The notes under the pieces are model-generated. The model was not told the origin of the DNA and ran no database searches. It saw only the letters and a list, made by a program, of their open reading frames with translations. From Polaromonas sp. (GTDB taxonomy: Bacteria > Pseudomonadota > Gammaproteobacteria > Burkholderiales > Burkholderiaceae_C): DNA of 64,000 nucleotides. Below are positions 7,651 to 17,416 of the stretch, in pieces. How positions within the stretch are numbered: position 1 is the stretch's first letter; each line of letters starts with the position of its first letter. The position numbers were made by a program, and so were the translations under genes. The DNA lies in NCBI GenBank assembly GCA_013297865.1, contig JAAFIP010000007.1, positions 1 to 64,000 on the forward strand. Reading direction: 5' to 3'.

Positions 7651-10600
7651 TGTCGTTGAATGTTCCCTCTGGCAGCGTGCCGGATGATGCGCGCCCTGCA
7701 AATCCGTTGCCCTCCACCTGGTCCTTGCGGACTATTTTCATTACCAGCATGCTGGCGTTCTGCCTGGTTCCTGCCATGCTGGTGGGCTGGGTGCTCTATC
7801 AGAGCAACCTGCAGTCGGTAGACGCTCTGTCTGAAAAAATTGTCACTGATGTGGCCCTTCGTGTTCAGCTCGACACACAGGAACACCTCAATCAGGCGCA
7901 TACCATCATGAATGGGCTCATCCAGGCTCAGCCTAGCGAGGCAGAGGTTAACCGTGCCCGCCAGATGCTGCTCAAGCCCGAGCTGTTTGAGCAGACCGCT
8001 TTTTCGCTCACTCGCATGACCCCCGAGGTCTCCTATATCTACCTGGGCACAGCGCAGGGTGAGTTTCTGGGCGTCGAGACGCTCTCGCAATCCAGTGACA
8101 GCCGCATGCGCATTGGTGTGCGCACCATCGGGGATGAAGGACGGCGGTATTTTTCCGCCCTCAGCCCTGGCGACCGCAGCACTGCGCTGCCCACGGAATC
8201 GAAAAATTACGAACCCCGTGGACGGCCCTGGTACCAGGCCGCCATGGAGAACAAGGGCCGTGTGTTCACCACGGTCTATCCTTCGGCCTCCAAAAAACAG
8301 CTTCTGATTACCTTGGCCCAGCCAGTCTATGGCGCGGACGGCGGTGCCATTGGCGTTTATGCAATTGACCTGTTCCTCAAGCGTCTGTCCGAGCTGCTGC
8401 AGAGCATGGTGATCAGTTCCAGGGGCAGTGCGTTTCTGGTGGATGAGCTGGGTTATCTGGTGGCCAGCTCCGCGGGGGATGCGCTGTATAACGACATCAG
8501 CGGAAAGCTTGAGCGCGTCAAGCCTGATGCAAGTAAAAACCAGGTGATCCGCAGGGCATACGCCAATATCGCCGCCGATCTGGGCAAAACTGCAGAAGGC
8601 TCAGTACAGCGTCTGAAGTACACCCAGCATGTGGGCGAAGGGGATGATGCGTTGATTGTGACACTGCGGCCCTTTGGTGAGAACCTCGGCCTGCGCTGGA
8701 GTTTGGTAGTGGCTGCGCCCGAGAGTGATTTTGCAGGCGAGACCCAGTCTGCACTGAAAAAAACCGTCGGTCTCATGGGCTGGGCTATTGCGCTGTCAGC
8801 GGCTTTGGCGACCTGGCTGGCCTATCGACTGACTAGTCGCTTCGCAGGCCTGGCGCGTGCCGCCGAACAGCTCGGCCGCGGCGAGGTGCCTGCGCTGGAG
8901 CAGAACGCCCGTATTAGCGAGGTACACAAACTCTCCTCGGCCATGCGCAGAAGCGCGCAGGAGATTGTCAGCAACCGGGCCGCTATTGAAGCGCAGACAG
9001 TGGCGCTCAAGGACGCCAACGAACACCTGGAAGACCGGGTGGTGCTGCGCACGGTGGAGCTGGAGGCATCGCGCGAGGAAGCGCTGGCCGCCGCACGCGC
9101 CAAGGCGTCTTTTCTGGCCACCATGAGCCACGAAATCCGCACGCCACTCAATGGCGTGGTGGGCATGACCACCTTGCTGTCGGACACCCCACTGAACGCC
9201 GAGCAGCGCGACTATCTGCACACCATGCGCGTCTCCAGCGACCAGCTGCTGGGCGTGATTAACGATATTCTGGACTTTTCTAAAATCGAATCGGGCAAGC
9301 TGGATCTGGAAAACGAACCCCTGAACCTGCAGGCCACCGTGGAGGAAGCTTGTGATATCGCTGCGCCCAGGGCGCGCGAAAAAGGCATCGAACTGCTTGC
9401 CGATATGGCCGACGATGCACCGGTGTGGGTGCGAGGCGATGTCACGCGCCTGCGGCAGGTGCTGCTCAACTTCATCAACAATGCCATCAAATTCACCGAC
9501 AAAGGCCAAATTGTTGTCACAGCCAGTGTGCTGGAAGATTTCAGCCCGCAGCAGGGCGCGCTGCTCGAATTCCGCGTGAAAGACACGGGCATTGGCATTC
9601 CCGCCGACAGACAGTCATCCCTGTTCCAATCGTTCAGCCAGGTCGATGCATCCACCACGCGCAAGTATGGCGGCACGGGCCTGGGCCTGGCGATCTGCAA
9701 GCGCCTGGCCCAGATCATGGGAGGCCAGGTCGGTGTGGAATCGGAGCTGGGGCAGGGCTCTACTTTCTGGTTTACCGCGCGCATGGCCTACTCGGATGCG
9801 CCCGACCAATCACAGAGTTCCATGTTTGAAATGGCCAGCTTGAACGGCAAGCAAGCCGTCATCGTGGACGACACCGCACTGAATCTACGCATTCTGGATA
9901 AACAGCTGCGCCGCTGGGGTATGGGCACCACGCTGTTTGAGCGCGCCCAGCCCGCACTGGACTGGCTGGCCCAGCACCCGGTGGATATCGTGGTGACGGA
10001 TATGCACATGCCCGATATGGACGGACAGACTTTCGCCAGCACTTTGCGCGAGCGTGTGCCCGGGATCCATGTCGTGCTGCTGACCTCGGGCACCATGCCT
10101 ACTGGAGAAGCGGCCAAGGTGTTTGATGCACGTCTGCTCAAGCCCTACCGCCAATCGCAGCTGTTTGATGCACTCACCCGCATCACGGCCCAAGCCCATG
10201 ATGCACAGTCCATCCCGCAACTGGCGGCCGTCACCAAGAAAAACCAGCGCATCCTGGTGGCTGATGACAACGGGGTGAACCTGAAAGTGGCGCTGGCGAT
10301 GCTGGGCAAGCTGGGCTATGAATCGGCTGTAGCGATCAATGGCCGTGAAGCCGTTGATCTGGTGGATCAGTCACTGCGCGCAGATGGCGTGCCATTTGCT
10401 GCCGTGTTGATGGATGCCAATATGCCTGTCATGGATGGATTTGCGGCGTCACGCCTGATTCTGTCGGTGCACGGCAAGTCAGCGCCTCCCATTGTGGCGC
10501 TGACGGCCTCAGTGCTGGAAGAAGACCGCCAGCGCTGTCTGGACGCAGGCATGATCGGATTTTTGCCCAAGCCGTTGCGCATCGATGAGCTGTCCGAAGC

Positions 10601-11063
10601 CTTGGCACGGTATGCGCATACCAACCAGGTGGCCGGGCAAATTCTGGCCCAAACTGCTGATGCCTCCATCGCAGCAGAACGCACACTCCCCCAAACTGAT
10701 GAGAGCACATCGGCTACTGTGGTGTTGATGGACTGGAGTCGGCTGGAGCAGTTCAAGGAGTTTGACGATGACCAGCAGAGCATGACGCGTGAAGTCATTG
10801 CCTTGTTCGTCAATGATGCGCCTGTGCGTGCCGAGCAGATTCTGCTGGCCCTGAAGGCACACGACAGCGCGGAGCTGTCGCGTGCCGCACATGCCCTTAA
10901 GGGTGCTGCTTCCAATGTAGGAGCAAGCGCACTGACCCAGGTGTGCTTTGTGCTGGAGCAATCGTGCCTGCAAGGCCGATGGCCACAGGACGCCCACGAA
11001 CAGGTGGCGATGGTCGCCGAGATGGCCTACAAAACGATTGAGGCCCTGAAAACCTGGTCTTAG
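7650..11063 (+). CDS. Hybrid sensor histidine kinase (Cache-HK-REC-REC-HPt)
   Basis: A 1137-residue membrane sensor. A transmembrane segment (about 26-48) leads to a periplasmic sensory domain of Cache type (about 50-365, with [14 protein letters not shown]) and a second membrane helix (about 372-395). The cytoplasmic part has the phospho-acceptor His494 in [11 protein letters not shown], the ATPase boxes [16 protein letters not shown] and GGTGLGLA, two receiver domains (Asp784 and Asp922) and a C-terminal HPt domain with His1081 in [11 protein letters not shown]. It is a full phosphorelay in one chain. The start overlaps the preceding response regulator, so it may pass phosphate to that protein. 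The sensed ligand is unknown. Confidence 0.95.
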   Translation: MSLNVPSGSVPDDARPANPLPSTWSLRTIFITSMLAFCLVPAMLVGWVLYQSNLQSVDALSEKIVTDVALRVQLDTQEHLNQAHTIMNGLIQAQPSEAEVNRARQMLLKPELFEQTAFSLTRMTPEVSYIYLGTAQGEFLGVETLSQSSDSRMRIGVRTIGDEGRRYFSALSPGDRSTALPTESKNYEPRGRPWYQAAMENKGRVFTTVYPSASKKQLLITLAQPVYGADGGAIGVYAIDLFLKRLSELLQSMVISSRGSAFLVDELGYLVASSAGDALYNDISGKLERVKPDASKNQVIRRAYANIAADLGKTAEGSVQRLKYTQHVGEGDDALIVTLRPFGENLGLRWSLVVAAPESDFAGETQSALKKTVGLMGWAIALSAALATWLAYRLTSRFAGLARAAEQLGRGEVPALEQNARISEVHKLSSAMRRSAQEIVSNRAAIEAQTVALKDANEHLEDRVVLRTVELEASREEALAAARAKASFLATMSHEIRTPLNGVVGMTTLLSDTPLNAEQRDYLHTMRVSSDQLLGVINDILDFSKIESGKLDLENEPLNLQATVEEACDIAAPRAREKGIELLADMADDAPVWVRGDVTRLRQVLLNFINNAIKFTDKGQIVVTASVLEDFSPQQGALLEFRVKDTGIGIPADRQSSLFQSFSQVDASTTRKYGGTGLGLAICKRLAQIMGGQVGVESELGQGSTFWFTARMAYSDAPDQSQSSMFEMASLNGKQAVIVDDTALNLRILDKQLRRWGMGTTLFERAQPALDWLAQHPVDIVVTDMHMPDMDGQTFASTLRERVPGIHVVLLTSGTMPTGEAAKVFDARLLKPYRQSQLFDALTRITAQAHDAQSIPQLAAVTKKNQRILVADDNGVNLKVALAMLGKLGYESAVAINGREAVDLVDQSLRADGVPFAAVLMDANMPVMDGFAASRLILSVHGKSAPPIVALTASVLEEDRQRCLDAGMIGFLPKPLRIDELSEALARYAHTNQVAGQILAQTADASIAAERTLPQTDESTSATVVLMDWSRLEQFKEFDDDQQSMTREVIALFVNDAPVRAEQILLALKAHDSAELSRAAHALKGAASNVGASALTQVCFVLEQSCLQGRWPQDAHEQVAMVAEMAYKTIEALKTWS

Positions 11064-11262
11064 GGCGTGGCTCTTCGATGTCTCCAACCTGAAAGGCATG
11101 GCGACCAATACCCGCAAGATTCGGCATAACTTCACGAAACAGGAGAAATTTGACGGTGAAGTTCTTGCAATGATTTGAAGCAGTGCTTACTGACTCGTTT
11201 AGTTGGATGGTTGACAGCGCATTGGGTGCTGGCCATGACAACTTAAACCTGAGGGAAGCATA

Positions 11263-12861
11263 ATGACACTGAAGAATTTACTCATTGCGTGCCTGAGTAG
11301 CACACTCTTTCTTGTGGGCTGCGGCGACAACAGCAGCGCACCCAGCAATGCACCAAGCAGCGCATCGCCTCCAGGCAACGGAAACAACCCCGCACCCGCC
11401 ACCAACGCAGTCATCCAGGGACGTGTCATCGACGCACAGGATGGCGCACCGGTAGCAGGTGCCAAGCTCACCATAGGCACGGCAGTAACAACCTCCGGTG
11501 CGGATGGCAGCTATGCAGTGAACGTAGTTGCAGATGCACGCATGCCCCTGGTGGCCGAGGCAGACAACTACGCAGAGTCTGTCAAGATTGCGTCGGCCAG
11601 CGCAGGTGCCACCAGCACCTTTGATATCAAGCTACTCAAAGTGGGCGCTACTGCACAGCTCGCGCAGGCCACAGGCGGTGTGGTCACCGTGCCAGGCAGC
11701 GCAGCGCAGGTCACTTTGCCTGCCAACTTTGCTGCCAAGGCAGACGGCAGCGCACCGACAGGCCCAGTCACCGTCAAGCTGACGCCTATCCGCCCCGCAG
11801 AAGACTCCTCCTTCATGCCTGGTGACTACACCACCATGACAGGTACCGGGCCTGTGCCCATTGAGTCCTTTGGTGCATTGACCGTTAACCTCACAGATTC
11901 CACCGGCAGCGCGCTGAACCTGGCACCCGGCAAAACTGCTACGGTACGCATTGCACTGAGCACGCGCTCTGGCAATGTGCCGCCCGCTACCATCCCGCTG
12001 TTCTACGTCAGCAAAGACACGGGCCGCTGGGTGGAGGAAGGCAGTGCCACACTGCAAGGCACGGCGCCCAACCAATACTACGAAGGCGTAGTCAGCCATT
12101 TCAGCACCTGGAATGCTGATCAGGTGATGAACAGCGTAGCGGTCACCGGCTGTGTCGTTGACGAAAGCGGCCTGGCCGCCGCTGGTGTGGCTGTGCGTTC
12201 AGATGGTATTGACTACTCGGGCACCTCATCTGCCGTGACCAATGCCAGCGGAACCTTCCAGATCAGCATCAAGCGCGATGGTCGGGCCACTCTAGGCGGT
12301 TTTATTGGCAACAAATTCAGCAATGAAGTGACCGCAGGCCCTTCGGCGGCTGACTTCAGCATTGGGCAGTGCCTGACGCTAGCCACCGCTGCAAACAGCA
12401 TCAAAATCAAACTGACCTGGGGCCAGTCACCTAGCGATCTGGACTCCTACATCACGCTGCCCAGTGGTGAGGTGATTTACTTCGGCAACGATGGATCACT
12501 GGTTACTGCACCCTTCGTGAATTTGGACGTAGATGACACCAGCAGCTTTGGTCCAGAGGTCATTACGATCCGCAGGCTCATGGTGGGCACCTACCAGTAC
12601 GCTGTGCGTAACTACAACGGCACCCACAATCCGGGCATTACGGCATCGCCGGCCAAGGTAGAACTTACGCTGGGCACAGGCGCTACCAGCATCTATGCGC
12701 CACCTGCTGGCGAGCCTGGCGCTGGCAACACCGTGTGGAGCGTGTTCAATCTGACGATTGCTGCCAACTGCAGTGTGACTGTCACCCCAGTAAACACCTG
12801 GTCGCTGACACAACCCGCGTCCACCACCATCGTCGAGCCCACTTACTGTGTAGCACCCTAG
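11263..12861 (+). CDS. Outer-membrane-type lipoprotein with carboxypeptidase-regulatory-like and DUF2135-like domains
   Basis: A 532-residue protein with a lipoprotein signal: hydrophobic stretch, then LVGC with the lipidated Cys20, followed by a Ser/Asn/Pro linker. IQGRVIDAQDGAPVAGAKLTI marks a first beta-sandwich of the carboxypeptidase-regulatory type (about 47-125), and CVVDESGLAAAGVAV begins a second (about 293). The C-terminal part (LTWGQSPSDLDSYI ... DVDDTSSFGPEVITI) resembles DUF2135/YfaP-like domains. The protein looks like a secreted surface or periplasmic binding protein; no catalytic motif is seen. It is monocistronic, with an SD-like GAGGGAAGC before the ATG and a strong terminator after. 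Confidence 0.88.
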   Translation: MTLKNLLIACLSSTLFLVGCGDNSSAPSNAPSSASPPGNGNNPAPATNAVIQGRVIDAQDGAPVAGAKLTIGTAVTTSGADGSYAVNVVADARMPLVAEADNYAESVKIASASAGATSTFDIKLLKVGATAQLAQATGGVVTVPGSAAQVTLPANFAAKADGSAPTGPVTVKLTPIRPAEDSSFMPGDYTTMTGTGPVPIESFGALTVNLTDSTGSALNLAPGKTATVRIALSTRSGNVPPATIPLFYVSKDTGRWVEEGSATLQGTAPNQYYEGVVSHFSTWNADQVMNSVAVTGCVVDESGLAAAGVAVRSDGIDYSGTSSAVTNASGTFQISIKRDGRATLGGFIGNKFSNEVTAGPSAADFSIGQCLTLATAANSIKIKLTWGQSPSDLDSYITLPSGEVIYFGNDGSLVTAPFVNLDVDDTSSFGPEVITIRRLMVGTYQYAVRNYNGTHNPGITASPAKVELTLGTGATSIYAPPAGEPGAGNTVWSVFNLTIAANCSVTVTPVNTWSLTQPASTTIVEPTYCVAP

Positions 12862-12881
12862 TTGCAGGGGAGGAAGCGAAA

Positions 12882-12912
12882 GCCGCCGTGCACTGCGCAC
12901 GGCGGCTTTTTT
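12882..12912 (+). terminator. Intrinsic terminator after the lipoprotein gene
   Basis: GCCGCCGTGC pairs with GCACGGCGGC around a 5-base loop and is followed by six T. It sits between the lipoprotein stop and the end of the convergent phhA gene. Confidence 0.93.
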
Positions 12913-13754
12913 CATGCCGCGGCGACCTGCAATTGCCTGTAGTAAGGCGTAAAGTCCGGCGCGGTCAGCGCAAGCAGGGCGTCGAAACTGTCGATCACAA
13001 AGTAGGGGTTCTGGTAGGTGTCGATTTTGTAGCGGCTGGCCATGCAGTGCAGCAGGTCTGCGGGCGTCTGCAAGGGCAGGCGTGCTGGTTCTGGAGAGCG
13101 GATGCTGTGGGCCAGCTCGCCACTGCTGCTGAGAATGCCCGCGCCGTAGGCTCTGCATTGCCCGCCTTCGCGCAGCAGGCCAAACTCAATTGTGTACCAG
13201 TACAGGCGCGAGAGCATTTCTACTGCACCGGTGATCTGCGCTGGTCCATGCTCCAGCGCATGGGCTTTCAGTGCGCCTTTGCCATAGGCTTGGATATGGT
13301 CAGCGTAGCTGGCGTCAAACAGCAGTGGCACATGGCCAAACAGGTCGTGAAACAGATCGGGTTCGACGATGTAGTCAAACTCGGCCGGCGTGCGAATCCA
13401 GTTCGTCACAGGAAATTTGCGCTCTGACAGCAGCGTGAAAAACGGCACCTCAGGTATCAGGCCCGGCACGCCCACCAACTGCCAACCGGTGGCGGGCAGC
13501 AGTCGCGCGTTGATGTCTTCAAAGCGGGGAATCGTGTCAGTCGCGCCCAGCAGGGGCAGGCTGTCGATAAACCCCTGGCAGGCCAGCCCAGGCAGCAGCG
13601 CCTGCTGGCGCGCATACAGCCGCGCATAGGTGCTGTGGTCTTGCGCGGTGTAGGTGCTGTGCTGCTGGTCGCAGGTGTAGTCTTCGCGCGCCTGTGCATA
13701 GTCGCCGCGCGGTGGGCGGTCGGACTGGCCGTAGATGACGGGCTTGACTGCCAT
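12912..13754 (-). CDS. phhA: Phenylalanine 4-monooxygenase
   Basis: A 280-residue bacterial phenylalanine hydroxylase that makes tyrosine from phenylalanine using tetrahydrobiopterin, O2 and non-haem iron. The iron ligands are visible as His136 and His141 in DLFHDLFGHVPLLF and Glu190 in YWYTIEFGLL; the pterin-binding region PGLIPEVPFFTLLSERKFPVT is intact. The start at 13754 gives the family's usual length; the open frame extends upstream into hpd only by chance. It lies 13 bases after hpd on the same strand, so the two genes form a phenylalanine-to-homogentisate unit. Confidence 0.95.
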   Translation of the reverse strand: MAVKPVIYGQSDRPPRGDYAQAREDYTCDQQHSTYTAQDHSTYARLYARQQALLPGLACQGFIDSLPLLGATDTIPRFEDINARLLPATGWQLVGVPGLIPEVPFFTLLSERKFPVTNWIRTPAEFDYIVEPDLFHDLFGHVPLLFDASYADHIQAYGKGALKAHALEHGPAQITGAVEMLSRLYWYTIEFGLLREGGQCRAYGAGILSSSGELAHSIRSPEPARLPLQTPADLLHCMASRYKIDTYQNPYFVIDSFDALLALTAPDFTPYYRQLQVAAA

Positions 13755-13767
13755 GGCGCGGTCTGCC

Positions 13768-14907
13768 TCAGGCTTTGGCCAGCACACCGCGGCGCATCTG
13801 GTCGAGTTCAATGCTTTCAAACAGCGCCTTGAAGTTGCCCTCACCAAAGCCCTCGTTGCCTTTGCGCTGGATGAACTCAAAAAAGATCGGGCCGAGCTGG
13901 TTTTCGCTGAAGATCTGCAGCAGCAACTCGTCCTTGCTGCCGTCCATCAGGATGTTGCGGCTTTGCAGCGCGGCCACGTCTTCGCCGTGGCCGGGAATGC
14001 GTTTGTCCAGCAGCTCGTAATAGGTCTCGCCGGTGCTCAGCAGCTTCATGCCGCTCATTTGCAGCGCGTCCACGCTGTGGATTAAATTAGTCGAGCCTAG
14101 TGCGATGTGCTGAATGCCTTCGCCGTGGTAGCGGTCCAGATACTCTTGAATCTGCCCGGCTTTCTCGTTGCCCTCCTCGTTGATGGGGATGCGGATCTGC
14201 CCACAGGGGCTGGTCATGGCCTTGCTTTTCACACCCGTAGCCTGGCCTTCAAAATCAAAATAGCGCACTTCCTTGAAGTTAAACAACCGCTCATAAAAGC
14301 CCGCCCACTCTTGCATGCGGCCCCGGTGCACATTGTGGGTGAGGTGGTCGATATACGTCAGGCCGTGACCCGTGGGGTTTAGGTCAGCGGCGGTGATGCC
14401 GGGCAAGGGCTGAAAGTCCACGTCAAAAAAACTGATGTTGCCCAGGTCGCCGTCTTTCGCGCCGTTCTTGCCGCGCCATTTGTCGACCAGGTAAATCAGC
14501 GAATCGCCAATGCCCTTGATGGCCGGAATGTTCAGTTCGCCCGGTCCGGCCTGGTCGGCATAGCCCCAGGCGCCGAGCGATTTGGCGCGCTCGTACGCAG
14601 CCTTGGCGTCCTGCACGCGAAAAGCAATGGCGCAGATCGACGGCCCGTGCGCCCGCGCAAAGCGCTGGGCAAAGCTGTCAGGCTCGGCGTTGACAATAAA
14701 GTTGATGCCGCCCTGGCGGTACAGCGTCACATTTTTGTGGCGGTGCTTGGCAATCGGCTTGAAGCCCATGCGCTCAAACAGCGCGCCCATGGCCTGCGGG
14801 TCGGGTGCGGCGTATTCGATAAATTCAAAACCAGCGGTACCCATCGGGTTGTCCCACACCTGTGCCATAGCCTTCTCCATCCAAGCGGCGTGCGCCGCGT
14901 TAGTCAT
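13768..14907 (-). CDS. hpd: 4-hydroxyphenylpyruvate dioxygenase
   Basis: A 379-residue Fe(II) dioxygenase that converts 4-hydroxyphenylpyruvate to homogentisate. Iron ligands are His188 (TYIDHLTHNV), His267 (GIQHIALG) and Glu344 (FFEFIQRKG). The two vicinal-oxygen-chelate halves and the C-terminal helix FGEGNFKALFESIE are complete. It is the first gene of the hpd-phhA unit and is divergent from the Lrp-type regulator at 14992, with only 84 bases between their starts. An aminotransferase and homogentisate dioxygenase are not in the window. Confidence 0.97.
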   Translation of the reverse strand: MTNAAHAAWMEKAMAQVWDNPMGTAGFEFIEYAAPDPQAMGALFERMGFKPIAKHRHKNVTLYRQGGINFIVNAEPDSFAQRFARAHGPSICAIAFRVQDAKAAYERAKSLGAWGYADQAGPGELNIPAIKGIGDSLIYLVDKWRGKNGAKDGDLGNISFFDVDFQPLPGITAADLNPTGHGLTYIDHLTHNVHRGRMQEWAGFYERLFNFKEVRYFDFEGQATGVKSKAMTSPCGQIRIPINEEGNEKAGQIQEYLDRYHGEGIQHIALGSTNLIHSVDALQMSGMKLLSTGETYYELLDKRIPGHGEDVAALQSRNILMDGSKDELLLQIFSENQLGPIFFEFIQRKGNEGFGEGNFKALFESIELDQMRRGVLAKA

Positions 14908-14991
14908 GCCAGCAGTGTATTAGCGCATGGCATCAATAATCCAGCGTATCAAAGCGTTTAAAATCGGTACAACGCAATAAAACTGCAAAAT

Positions 14992-15471
14992 ATGAATAAT
15001 CAAGCACTTGACAAGCTGGACGCTAGCATTTTGCGCATCCTCCAGGCGGATGGCCGCAAAACCTATGACCTGATTGCCGAGCAGGTGGGCCTGTCGGCCA
15101 GCGCGGTGCTGCGGCGCGTCAAAAGACTGGAGGACGCTGGCATCATTGCGCGCTATGTGGCCCTGGTCAAGCCCGAAAGTGTCGGCCTGGGCCTCACGGC
15201 TTACATTAATGTGCGCCTGGAAAAACACACCGAAAGCCATAAACGCAACCCCATGGACCTGTTTCGCGCCAGTGTGCAAGCCTGGCCTGAGGTGGTGGAA
15301 TGTGCCGCTTTGACCGGCGAGATGGATTATTTGTTACGTATTCTCGTGAAAGACATGAGTGCGTACTCACATTTCATTATGGACACTTTGCTCAAGCATC
15401 CCAGCGTGCAAGACTGTAAAACCAGCTTCATGCTCGACCAGGTCAAGAGCACCACAGCCGTTCCTGTGTAG
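14992..15471 (+). CDS. Lrp/AsnC family transcriptional regulator
   Basis: A 159-residue regulator: N-terminal helix-turn-helix (LDASILRILQADGRKTYDLIAEQVGLSASAV begins the domain; see LSASAVLRRVKRLE) and a C-terminal RAM ligand-binding domain (about 70-150). Members of this family respond to amino acids. Its divergent position 84 bases from hpd makes it the likely regulator of the hpd-phhA unit, with phenylalanine, tyrosine or a product as candidate effector. A clear operator palindrome was not found in the short intergenic stretch. Confidence 0.92.
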   Translation: MNNQALDKLDASILRILQADGRKTYDLIAEQVGLSASAVLRRVKRLEDAGIIARYVALVKPESVGLGLTAYINVRLEKHTESHKRNPMDLFRASVQAWPEVVECAALTGEMDYLLRILVKDMSAYSHFIMDTLLKHPSVQDCKTSFMLDQVKSTTAVPV

Positions 15472-15477
15472 ATTTGT

Positions 15478-15527
15478 TACTATAAAATAGATAGCTGCTC
15501 CCGCGATATTCTATTGGCCTGGAGCCC
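15478..15527 (-). repeat. NIAGAA repeat, intergenic copy A
   Basis: TACTATAAAATAGATAGCTG followed by CTCCCGCGATATTCTATTGG and CCTGGAGCCC on the plus strand. It begins 6 bases after the stop of the Lrp gene. On the minus strand the NIAGAA frame is preceded by TAG. Strand is given as that of the NIAGAA reading. Confidence 0.9.
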
Positions 15528-15628
15528 TAAAACATCCCTAAAAACTTGTCAAATCTGCCCGATAAGCGTAAGCTGGGGTCTCTAATTCAACGGGTGCAAA
15601 AATTAGGGTTTGCCCTTATATTGATGAC

Positions 15629-16366
15629 ATGGTTGATTCGAAAGCACTGATCCAAGCCACGCTCGACGCGGGGATGGGGTTTTTTCACGCGCCGCCCAGC
15701 TACACAGGCCAGCCCAGCAGCGCGGACAAACGCGCCCAGCCTGCGCTGGTGCCCATCCGCTCGCTGGGCCCGCGCCACCGCGAGCGCATCGCCCAGCACC
15801 TGCTCGCGCTGAACGAGCAGGACCGCTACCTGCGCTTTGGCTATGCCGCCCAAGAGCCGCAAATCCGCGCCTATACCGATAACCTGGACTTCAACCGCGA
15901 CGAAATCTACGGCATCTACAACCGCCAGCTCACGCTGATTGCCGTGGCGCACCTGGCTTTTTCCGGCGACCCCAAATGCCAGAACTGCGCCGAGTTTGGC
16001 GTGTCGGTGCTGGCTGAGTCACGCGGCAAAGGCTATGGCACCGAGCTGTTTGACCGTGCCATCACCCATGCACGCAACGAAGGCGTGGACTTGATGTTTA
16101 TCCATGCGCTCAGTGAAAACGCTGCCATGCTCAAAATCGCCCAAAACGCTGGCGCTATTGTCGAGCGCGATGGCTCCGAGAGCGAGGCCTACCTCAAGCT
16201 GCCGCCCGCCACGCTGGACACCCGCGTCACCGAGGCGGTGGAAGACCGCTTTGCCGAGGTCGATTTCCAGCTCAAGCTGCAGGCCAAGCGGTTTTGGGAG
16301 TTTCTGGGCAGCGTCCAGGAAATCCGCCGCGGCGTGCGCGAAGGACGGCACAAGTCGGCCGAATAA
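15629..16366 (+). CDS. GNAT family N-acetyltransferase
   Basis: A 245-residue protein with a GCN5-type acetyltransferase domain at about residues 45-195. The acetyl-CoA pyrophosphate loop is seen as ESRGKGYGTELFDRAITHA, followed by HALSENAAMLKIAQNAGA. The N-terminal ~40 residues and C-terminal ~50 residues are extra and helical. The acceptor is unknown. It stands alone, 102 bases after the repeat that follows the Lrp gene, and 112 bases before corC. Confidence 0.88.
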   Translation: MVDSKALIQATLDAGMGFFHAPPSYTGQPSSADKRAQPALVPIRSLGPRHRERIAQHLLALNEQDRYLRFGYAAQEPQIRAYTDNLDFNRDEIYGIYNRQLTLIAVAHLAFSGDPKCQNCAEFGVSVLAESRGKGYGTELFDRAITHARNEGVDLMFIHALSENAAMLKIAQNAGAIVERDGSESEAYLKLPPATLDTRVTEAVEDRFAEVDFQLKLQAKRFWEFLGSVQEIRRGVREGRHKSAE

Positions 16367-16477
16367 AACGCTGCGCCCGTCCTCACAGGAGCAGGGCAGT
16401 TGTAACCGAATCTGCAGTGCAGTCGAAGTAACGCAAATAGGCTATCCTAGAGGGCTGTTTAACTACCCGCACCTGCT

Positions 16478-17416
16478 GTGTCAGACTCGCACCCCAGTGG
16501 CCCCGCGCCGCTCACCTCCACGCTCACGTCCAAAGGCCTGCCTTCATCACCGCACAGGAATGTGCATTTCCAGCCACCCAAGCATGAAGACAAGCGTGGC
16601 TTCCTGCAAAAGCTGGCTGAGTTCATACACCCCGGCCCCGACAGCAAGGACGAGCTGATCGAAACCCTGGCCGAGGCCGAGGACAACCACATCATCAATG
16701 CCGAGAGCCGCGCCATGCTGGAGGGCGTGATCCGCATGGCCGACATGACTGCGGGCGACGTGATGGTGGCCGCGCCGCGCATGGACCTGATCAATATCGA
16801 CGCGCCTTATGACGAGCTGCTGCACCTGGTGATTGACACGGCCCACTCGCGCTTTCCGGTGTATGAGCAGGACCGCGAAAACATCATCGGTATCCTGATG
16901 GCCAAAGACCTGCTCAAGCTGCAGCGCGCGCCCGAGCTGAACCTGCGCGCCCTGCTGCGCCCGGCCGTGTTTGTGCCCGAGAGCAAGGGCCTGAACGACC
17001 TGCTGCGCGAGTTTCGCGGCAACCGCAACCACCTGGCCATCGTGATTGACGAGTTTGGCCGCACGGCAGGCCTGATCACCATTGAAGACGTGCTCGAGCA
17101 GATCGTGGGCGAAATCGAAGACGAGTTTGACGATGCCGCCGAAGACGCGGGCGACATCTACGCCCTGGCTGACAAGACCTACCGTGTCAGCGGTGACACC
17201 GCGATCGAGCGCGTCAACGAAGCCTTTGGCATTGAGCTCAAGGCCCACGACGGTGAGGAATTTGACACCGTGGGCGGCCTGATCGCCCACGAGATGGGCC
17301 ATGTGCCCAAGCGCGGCGAGCGCCTGGTGCTGTCAGATCTCAACTTCGCTGTGCTGCACACCAAGGGCGGTGCGGTCAAATGGTTCAGGGTCTCTCCGGT
17401 GGAGCACACGGCTTGA
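16478..17416 (+). CDS. corC: CorC/HlyC-type CBS-domain protein (YbeX-like)
   Basis: A 312-residue soluble member of the CorC/HlyC family, linked in other bacteria to Mg2+/Co2+ export and ribosome maintenance. Two CBS domains cover about residues 85-215 (MVAAPRMDLINID and NHLAIVIDEFGRTAGLITIED), followed by a transporter-associated C-terminal domain (RVSGDTAIERVNEAFGIEL). No membrane segment is present. The start is GTG at 16478. It overlaps lnt by four bases; the corC-lnt order is conserved with E. coli ybeX-lnt. Confidence 0.92.
   Translation: MSDSHPSGPAPLTSTLTSKGLPSSPHRNVHFQPPKHEDKRGFLQKLAEFIHPGPDSKDELIETLAEAEDNHIINAESRAMLEGVIRMADMTAGDVMVAAPRMDLINIDAPYDELLHLVIDTAHSRFPVYEQDRENIIGILMAKDLLKLQRAPELNLRALLRPAVFVPESKGLNDLLREFRGNRNHLAIVIDEFGRTAGLITIEDVLEQIVGEIEDEFDDAAEDAGDIYALADKTYRVSGDTAIERVNEAFGIELKAHDGEEFDTVGGLIAHEMGHVPKRGERLVLSDLNFAVLHTKGGAVKWFRVSPVEHTA

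Noticed and set aside
6427-7701. 424-codon open frame on the minus strand
   Set aside because: Antisense to the receiver/cyclase-like gene; low-complexity His/Gln-rich translation with no domain.
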